Source of the DNA: JBOFIQ01 sp051654905
Lineage (GTDB): Bacteria; Actinomycetota; Actinomycetes; Propionibacteriales; Propionibacteriaceae
Assembly: GCA_051654905.1 (NCBI GenBank)
Contig: JBOFYY010000158.1
Span: 186,001-250,000 of the forward strand
DNA length: 64,000 bases
Reading direction: 5' to 3'
The notes below the pieces were generated by a model. That model saw only the letters and a list, made by a program, of their open reading frames with translations, made no database searches and had not been told where the DNA came from. The position numbers were made by a program, and so were the translations under genes. This document shows, piece after piece, positions 59,096 through 64,000 of this stretch (position 1 is its first letter; each line of letters opens with the position of its first letter).

Positions 59096-59830
59096 ATGCC
59101 AGAGAATCTCCGCCCCGCCGCCCTCACCCACCCAGACGGCACCCCTATTCGTATTCTTGCTGTTGATGACGAAGCGAGCCTGACCGAACTTCTCTCTATG
59201 GCAATGCGCTACGAAGGCTGGCAGGTCACTACCGCTAGCACCGGACTAGGGGCAGTTAAAGCTGCTCGCGATATTCGCCCAGATGCCATCGTCCTAGACA
59301 TGATGCTCCCCGATTTTGATGGGCTCGAAATCATGCGACGCATCCGCACCGAGCAGCCCGATGTTCCTGTTATTTTCCTCACCGCTCGCGACACCGTCGA
59401 AGATCGTATTCATGGACTAACAGCCGGCGGCGATGATTACGTCACTAAACCTTTCTCCCTAGAAGAAGTAGTAGCTCGGCTTAGGGCTCTACTACGTCGC
59501 TCCGGAGCCACTACTGCCCGCAGCGAATCTCAACTAGTTGTAGGGGATCTCATTCTTGACGAAGATTCCCACGAAGTTAGTCGGGCTGGAAGCGATATCC
59601 AGCTAACCGCTACCGAATTTGAACTTCTGCGCTATCTAATGCGTAACCCTCGTCGCGTGCTCTCCAAAGCACAGATTCTGGACCGAGTATGGAACTACGA
59701 CTTTGGCGGTCAAGCCAATGTCGTAGAGCTTTACATCAGCTACCTACGCAAAAAAGTTGATGCCAACCGCGCTCCTATGATTCATACCGTTCGCGGCGCC
59801 GGATATGTCTTAAGGTCTGCAACAGAGTGA
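59096..59830 (+). CDS. OmpR-family response regulator
   Basis: 244 residues. Receiver domain at about 18-132: acidic pair VDDEASL (near 23), phospho-acceptor D68 in IVLDMMLPDFDG, Thr in FLTARD, and Lys in YVTKPFSL. The C-terminal winged helix (about 148-240) has LTATEFELLRYLMRNPRRVL and RGAGYVLR. Upstream sits a candidate binding site. It overlaps the histidine kinase by 4 bp (GTGA), so both are co-translated. The pair resembles TrcRS/TcrA-type actinobacterial systems; the signal is unknown. Confidence 0.97.
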   Translation: MPENLRPAALTHPDGTPIRILAVDDEASLTELLSMAMRYEGWQVTTASTGLGAVKAARDIRPDAIVLDMMLPDFDGLEIMRRIRTEQPDVPVIFLTARDTVEDRIHGLTAGGDDYVTKPFSLEEVVARLRALLRRSGATTARSESQLVVGDLILDEDSHEVSRAGSDIQLTATEFELLRYLMRNPRRVLSKAQILDRVWNYDFGGQANVVELYISYLRKKVDANRAPMIHTVRGAGYVLRSATE

Positions 59831-61356
59831 ATACCTCGGTAAATACTCAGCCCCCTAGCCTTGCTAAAGGGTCTTTAAGTAGGCAACTAATCTTACGAGT
59901 AGTTGCCCTAGTAGCTCTGCTTTCGCTCTTGATGGGAGCTCTTGCTTCTGCAGCAATATATGTAGCAACAGTTCGTAGTCTCGATAGCGATCTGAGTGAT
60001 TCGGCGCGTCGCGAATTTGATAGTGGACGCAAACCTGGCGGCGATAATCCTAGATTCCAACATGCCGGTAAAGCAGTAGGAACAATAGCGATAACCCAAG
60101 ACTCCACCGGTGTGATTACAGCTTCGCAGGTTACCGACGATGTGAGCCAGCCTGTGATTACCGTTAGTGGGAATGACCTCGCCACGCTATTAGCGACGCC
60201 TCATGATGGCAAAAATCACACAACCAATCTAAGTACTGGTCTTTACCGAGTCATATCTTGCACTCAACGCCCTAGCAGCGACATCCCCGAACCAATACTT
60301 AGACCCAATCAAAGCACTCTAACGCAACCTGCCTTGGTGGTAATAGCCCTGCCAATGTCAGGGGTTCAGCATCAGATGACAGCGGTACTTCTGGCAGAGT
60401 TTGCTATTGCTACCGTCGCCAGCATTGCATCTATTTTCTTCGTACGAGGGGTTGTGCGCAGTTCTTTGAAGCCGCTTCATAAACTTGCCGCAGCCGCCAA
60501 TGACGTAACCAAGCTTGAGCTAGATAAAGGCGACGTAGAACTCCCTATCCGGGTTCCAATATCAGAAGCTCAACCTACTGAAGTAGTTGGATTATCGAAC
60601 GCATTCAACCATATGCTCGATCACGTTGATCATGCACTAACTTCTCGCCATATTTCAGAAACAAAAGTTCGCCAATTCGTAGCTGATGCCAGTCACGAAT
60701 TACGTAATCCGTTAGCTTCCATTCGCGGCTATTCCGAAATTACTCGCCGAGAACGAGATCTGCTACCAACAGATACCGCTTTTGCGATGTCTCGCATTGA
60801 GGCAGAGTCGGAACGTATGAGTGCGCTAGTGGAAGACATGTTGTTACTAGCACACCTCGATAATCAGCCGGTCCTAGCTATTAGCGACGTCGATCTGACA
60901 GAACTTATTGTGATGGCAGTAAGCGATGCCCATGTCGCCGGACCCGACCATCAATGGCGACTGGATTTGCCCGATGAACCAGTTATTGCACCAGCAGACC
61001 AGCATCGCCTGCAACAAGTCGTAGTCAACCTGTTAACGAATGCCCGCACCCATACTCCCGCTGGAACTGTTGTGACTACTTCTTGCCGCTTAGAAGAAGA
61101 TCATGCGCTACTTGTGGTTACAGATAACGGTCCGGGTATTCCAGCAGAGCTACAAGAAAAAGTTTTCGAGCGTTTCATGAGAGCCGATCCCAGTCGTCAA
61201 CGCAATCAAACCGGTGGATCTTCGGGTCTGGGGTTAGCTATTGCTCGCGGAGTAGTTGAAGCTCACGGTGGCAGCATTATTTGCTGCTCTAACCCTGGAG
61301 ATACGCGGTTTGAGATTAGACTTCCGCTACGATCTGTCGCTACGAAGCTACTCTAG
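59827..61356 (+). CDS. Sensor histidine kinase
   Basis: 509 residues, GTG start overlapping the regulator's stop. TM1 (about 21-47), an extracytoplasmic sensor region (48-182), TM2 (about 184-207), a HAMP domain (to about 270), then HisKA with H290 in ADASHELRNPLASIRGY, and the ATPase domain with the N-box VVNLLTNARTHTP, G1 DNGPGIP and G2 GLGLAIARGVVEAHGG. It phosphorylates the regulator encoded upstream. The sensor region has no domain that I recognise. Confidence 0.97.
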   Translation: MNTSVNTQPPSLAKGSLSRQLILRVVALVALLSLLMGALASAAIYVATVRSLDSDLSDSARREFDSGRKPGGDNPRFQHAGKAVGTIAITQDSTGVITASQVTDDVSQPVITVSGNDLATLLATPHDGKNHTTNLSTGLYRVISCTQRPSSDIPEPILRPNQSTLTQPALVVIALPMSGVQHQMTAVLLAEFAIATVASIASIFFVRGVVRSSLKPLHKLAAAANDVTKLELDKGDVELPIRVPISEAQPTEVVGLSNAFNHMLDHVDHALTSRHISETKVRQFVADASHELRNPLASIRGYSEITRRERDLLPTDTAFAMSRIEAESERMSALVEDMLLLAHLDNQPVLAISDVDLTELIVMAVSDAHVAGPDHQWRLDLPDEPVIAPADQHRLQQVVVNLLTNARTHTPAGTVVTTSCRLEEDHALLVVTDNGPGIPAELQEKVFERFMRADPSRQRNQTGGSSGLGLAIARGVVEAHGGSIICCSNPGDTRFEIRLPLRSVATKLL

Positions 61357-61407
61357 ATCTAAACTTCTTAAGTAGAAGCGGAACTTCCAACCAAGCAAGG
61401 TTTATCT

Positions 61408-61776
61408 ATGTCTAGTTATACTAAAGCTCAGAAATCTTTTTCAATATCTCTAGCCATAGCTACCATTGCCTCGACAGTTATTTTAATCAACTTCCTAAAC
61501 GGCTTTAATTCAGAACATAGAATTTTATCATTTATCCCCATCTTGCTTTCGTTAACGTGCCTAGTAATGTTGGGTATATATACTGCAATTAACTCTTCGC
61601 TTCCCGAACCCCCAGAAGAGTACCCGGTATTCCTATACTTTGCGATAGCTGGTTTATTTTTAGCAGTTTTCTATATCCTGCATCGCCAGATAATAATTTT
61701 TTATCTTTCAGTAATGTTTACTGGATCAACACCTTATAGATTTATAAAACACCTGACATCATCAAAAATGAAGTAA
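61408..61776 (+). CDS. Small hypothetical membrane protein
   Basis: 122 residues with four hydrophobic segments (about 10-29, 37-57, 72-88 and 92-110), no signal for a known family. Codon usage is AT-richer than the neighbouring kinase. ATG start with AAGG upstream at 61397-61400. It lies 51 bp after the kinase gene and may belong to the same transcript. Confidence 0.65.
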   Translation: MSSYTKAQKSFSISLAIATIASTVILINFLNGFNSEHRILSFIPILLSLTCLVMLGIYTAINSSLPEPPEEYPVFLYFAIAGLFLAVFYILHRQIIIFYLSVMFTGSTPYRFIKHLTSSKMK

Positions 61777-61861
61777 CACCATCTCAAGCTACTCTAAAGT
61801 CTCACCTCATACTCGAGGGCGATAGTGGACATAACATTAGGTTCTAAGAGATGGTTCGCTA

Positions 61862-62938
61862 GTGAAAATGCGACAACTCTCCTGGATTGCTCCTATAACA
61901 GCGCTTGCACTGGGAGCTACGGCGCTGCTGCCGAGCACCTCGGCTCGCGCAGCCACCACTGCCACTGAGGATTACATTGCCGCCCACAAAGCAGCAGCCC
62001 AAAGTGTGCAGCTACGCTACGGCGTACCCGCTTCAGTAGCGATGGCTCAATCGATTCTGGAATCTGGCTGGGGTCGCTCTAGCCTCTCTAGCAATTACCG
62101 CAATTATTTCGGAATCAAATGCAGCCGTAACTATGTAAGCCAATATCAATCTGGTTGCATCAATATGAACTCTGGAGAATGGTATAGCAACACTGGCTGG
62201 ACCTCTCAGGTCAGCCCGTTCCGCACCTACGAATCCGACGAAATGAGTTTTGCCGACTACGGGCTTTTCCTTACCGAAAACTCTCGTTACAAAAATGCTT
62301 TCAACTACGTAAATGATCCCGTAAGGTTCATCACGGAAATAAAGAATGCCGGCTACGCAACAGACCCCGAATATGTAGCCAAAATCGTAAAGATTATGGC
62401 TACCTACAATCTCTACGCGCTCAATGTCGTTCCAGTGGCTCCGTCGGCAGCCCCCGCCGCCACCCCCACCCCGACACCAACGCCAACGCCAACGCCAACG
62501 CCAACGCCAACTGTTAAGGTAACTTCAACTCCCACCCCAACAGTTACGCCAAAAACAACACCTATTGCCCCAGCTACCTCTTCACCAACGGTAAAGGCAA
62601 CACTAAAAGCTGCGGTTTCAGCAACCACGGCAACACCCACAGCCTTAGCTGCTAAACCAACGATAACCACTCCAGCTAAGCCAGAAACAGTAACGACAGC
62701 TCCAGCAGCCGCTCCTCTTCTAGCGGCGCCAGTTGCGCCTCTTATAACCGTGGAAGCAGCACCTGAACCAGATATCAATATTGGTTCAGCTTCGCTAGCA
62801 ATGCCCTTGGAAGCGATTCCCACAGACGCATCCCAGCCGCTGCTGCTAGCACCTCGTATATCGCCCCTAGAACGAGAGCTAGGGCCGCGAGTTTCGCTAG
62901 ATAAAGCTGCTGGACTGCCCCACAGCGGAGGACATTAA
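61862..62938 (+). CDS. Secreted N-acetylglucosaminidase (GH73)
   Basis: 358 residues, GTG start followed by ATG two codons later. Signal peptide 1-30 (ends SARA). The GH73 domain (about 35-200) has SVAMAQSILESGWGRSSLS with the expected catalytic Glu at about 67, then NYFGIKC, and YESDEMSFADYGLFL. This enzyme cuts the sugar backbone of peptidoglycan, for cell separation. The rest is Thr/Pro/Ala-rich, including a Thr-Pro repeat coded by a 6-bp tandem repeat, and it ends in LPHSGGH, recalling the LPHTG of the giant protein but with no tail at all. Confidence 0.92.
   Translation: MKMRQLSWIAPITALALGATALLPSTSARAATTATEDYIAAHKAAAQSVQLRYGVPASVAMAQSILESGWGRSSLSSNYRNYFGIKCSRNYVSQYQSGCINMNSGEWYSNTGWTSQVSPFRTYESDEMSFADYGLFLTENSRYKNAFNYVNDPVRFITEIKNAGYATDPEYVAKIVKIMATYNLYALNVVPVAPSAAPAATPTPTPTPTPTPTPTPTVKVTSTPTPTVTPKTTPIAPATSSPTVKATLKAAVSATTATPTALAAKPTITTPAKPETVTTAPAAAPLLAAPVAPLITVEAAPEPDINIGSASLAMPLEAIPTDASQPLLLAPRISPLERELGPRVSLDKAAGLPHSGGH
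62477..62510 (+). repeat. Hexanucleotide tandem repeat (Thr-Pro codons)
   Basis: CCAACG is repeated five full times plus four bases. The unit is a multiple of three, so slippage would change the length of the Thr-Pro linker but not the reading frame. Confidence 0.85.
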
Positions 62939-62996
62939 TCCTATAGATCCGTTACTGATAGCTATCCCCCTATTTTTGACTGTCGGTAACGATATA

Positions 62997-63038
62997 AGCC
63001 GGGCCATAGAGCAGCGACGCTCTGGCCCGGCTTTTTAT
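62997..63038 (+). terminator. Terminator after the glucosaminidase gene
   Basis: AGCCGGGCCA (62997-63006) pairs with TGGCCCGGCT (63023-63032), extended by AGAGC/GCTCT-like inner pairs, followed by TTTTATTTA. The minus-strand tail is poor in T, so it serves mainly the glucosaminidase gene. Confidence 0.93.
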
Positions 63039-63044
63039 TTACTT

Positions 63045-63629
63045 TCAGTCGCGCGGAATATCGGTTAGATGGAAGTTCTGCCATGATCTTGACGCCGTAG
63101 GGCCTCGCTGCCCTTGATAGCGAGAGAATGTTGCACCTTGCCCATAAGGTTTCTCTGCTGCTGATGAAAGCTGGAAGAAGCACAACTGACCAATTTTCAT
63201 GCCCGGCCATAACGCGATGGGAAGCGTCGCAACATTCGAAAGTTCTAAAGTGATATGCCCAGTGAAACCTGGATCAATAAATCCAGCCGTAGAGTGGGTT
63301 ACTAACCCCAGACGACCTAACGAAGATTTTCCTTCCAGCCGAGCAGCAATATCATCGGGCAAAGTCACACATTCATAAGTGGCTGCTAACACGAACTCTC
63401 CCGGGTGAAGCATGAATGGCTCACCTGCGGCAGGAATAACTTCGCGAGTTAGCCGTGATTGCTCTTGACGCGGATCAATCATCGGATAGCGATGATTCTC
63501 AAATACTCTGAAAGCAACATCTAATCGCACATCGATACTGGAGGGTTGCACCATCTCTGGCTCCCACGGATCAAGAACGATACGTCCCGAATCAATTCCA
63601 GAGCGCAGGTCGCGGTCGCTCAACAGCAT
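63045..63629 (-). CDS. dcd: dCTP deaminase
   Basis: 194 residues, the usual length. Signatures: QPSSIDVRLDVAFRVF (about 26-41), LEGKSSLGRLGLVTHSTAGFIDPG (the catalytic Glu follows in HITLELSN, near 131), and a C-terminal YQGQRGPTASR. The trimeric enzyme turns dCTP into dUTP; actinobacterial members often also hydrolyse it to dUMP. ATG start after AGGAGG-like GGAGGAT at -6 to -12. Confidence 0.97.
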   Translation of the reverse strand: MLLSDRDLRSGIDSGRIVLDPWEPEMVQPSSIDVRLDVAFRVFENHRYPMIDPRQEQSRLTREVIPAAGEPFMLHPGEFVLAATYECVTLPDDIAARLEGKSSLGRLGLVTHSTAGFIDPGFTGHITLELSNVATLPIALWPGMKIGQLCFFQLSSAAEKPYGQGATFSRYQGQRGPTASRSWQNFHLTDIPRD

Positions 63630-63952
63630 GTGATCCTCCTGAATCGGCGTAACTGACTTCTAGTCAGCAACTGTCTAGTCACCTCTATTCTGACACTTCT
63701 GCTCAGTTATAACGCCAAGCGCCACCATATTGATCACCAACTCCTTGCCCTACTCGCACTAGCGCCAGCACCTAACCAGCTTTTAGAAACACCTATGTTT
63801 ATTAAATAAATAAGCAATTAAATCATTTTCAAAACATTTAATAGGGCTTTATATTCTTTTATCATTAGGTAAGGTTTTCCTGCGTTGCAGCATATTTTTT
63901 AATGATTATTCTTTTAAATATCAGATGTAAAACTAACTCAGAGGGGCCAGCC
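63630..63952. other. Intergenic region with a possible iron box
   Basis: 323 bp with no gene. It is AT-rich from about 63785 on. TTAGGTAAGGTTTTCCTGC (63865-63883) matches the DtxR consensus at about 13 of 19 positions, weaker than the box at 23466, and stands 70 bp before the next gene. No tRNA, terminator or repeat seen. Confidence 0.4.
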
Positions 63953-64000
63953 ATGAACTCCACAGCTGTCAAAACCTGCACCACCACCGCGTGCTCATAC
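63953..64000 (+). CDS. Start of a DUF1540-like small Cys-rich protein (partial)
   Basis: Sixteen codons before the window edge read MNSTAVKTCTTTACSY, matching the opening of the DUF1540 metal-binding domain (C-x-x-x-x-C-x-Y). AGAGGGG lies 8 bases upstream of the ATG. The domain is found in one or two copies in short proteins and is thought to bind metal; with the weak iron box upstream, a metal-linked role is possible but unproved. Confidence 0.65.
   Translation, partial: MNSTAVKTCTTTACSY

Overview
The window looks like ordinary chromosome from an actinobacterium (Actinomycetota) with only moderate G+C by eye, so a member of Actinomycetales such as the Actinomycetaceae is more likely than a high-G+C streptomycete or mycobacterium; this placement is inference. 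The evidence is the actinobacterial gene set: a dnaK-grpE-dnaJ-hspR operon with HAIR operators, clpB with its own HAIR, a DUF3073 protein, a class E sortase, a DtxR/IdeR-type iron box, actinobacterial PepN, and a TIGR04053-type radical SAM protein. I see no phage, insertion sequence, CRISPR array or plasmid region.

Layout. 1-3.3 kb: the 5' part of folP, an unknown gene, and a MarR - MFS exporter - MarR group with a perfect MarR-type operator. 3.4-6.9 kb: four tRNAs (Lys, Glu, Asp, Phe), a membrane-anchored protein, a strongly folded leader before a secreted SH3-repeat peptidase-like protein, and a small P-loop kinase. 6.9-13 kb (minus strand): alpha/beta hydrolase, DUF3073, M20 dipeptidase, YceI and PepN. 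13.1-18.7 kb (plus): four overlapping genes for surface polysaccharide synthesis, two glycosyltransferases and two polymerase/ligase-like membrane proteins, the last carrying an N-terminal Wzz-like domain. 18.8-28 kb: purB, purA, a siderophore-interacting protein under an iron box, class II aldolase, a SpoU methyltransferase, DedA and an APC permease.

28-46 kb is a surface module on the minus strand. A 5289-residue secreted protein, made of about 42 copies of a roughly 115-residue DUF11-like domain, is followed with stop/start overlap by a small lipoprotein, then a class E sortase and LemA. The giant protein ends in LPHTG but has no hydrophobic tail after it. 46-57 kb holds the heat-shock regulon (clpB, dnaK, grpE, dnaJ, hspR), an AspT-type transporter, and a secreted Gly-rich protein whose signal peptide is broken by one base in a T5 tract. 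57-64 kb holds marC, hup, the radical SAM gene, a two-component system, a GH73 glucosaminidase, dcd and the start of a DUF1540-like gene.

The best candidates for something new are the giant repeat protein with its anchoring question, the Wzz-polymerase fusion, the folded leader at 4.25-4.34 kb, the frameshifted secreted protein with its small membrane partner at 51.3-52.1 kb, the membrane protein with a possible GroEL-apical-like domain at 3.5 kb, and an apparent dual-use HAIR palindrome/terminator between marC and dnaK.
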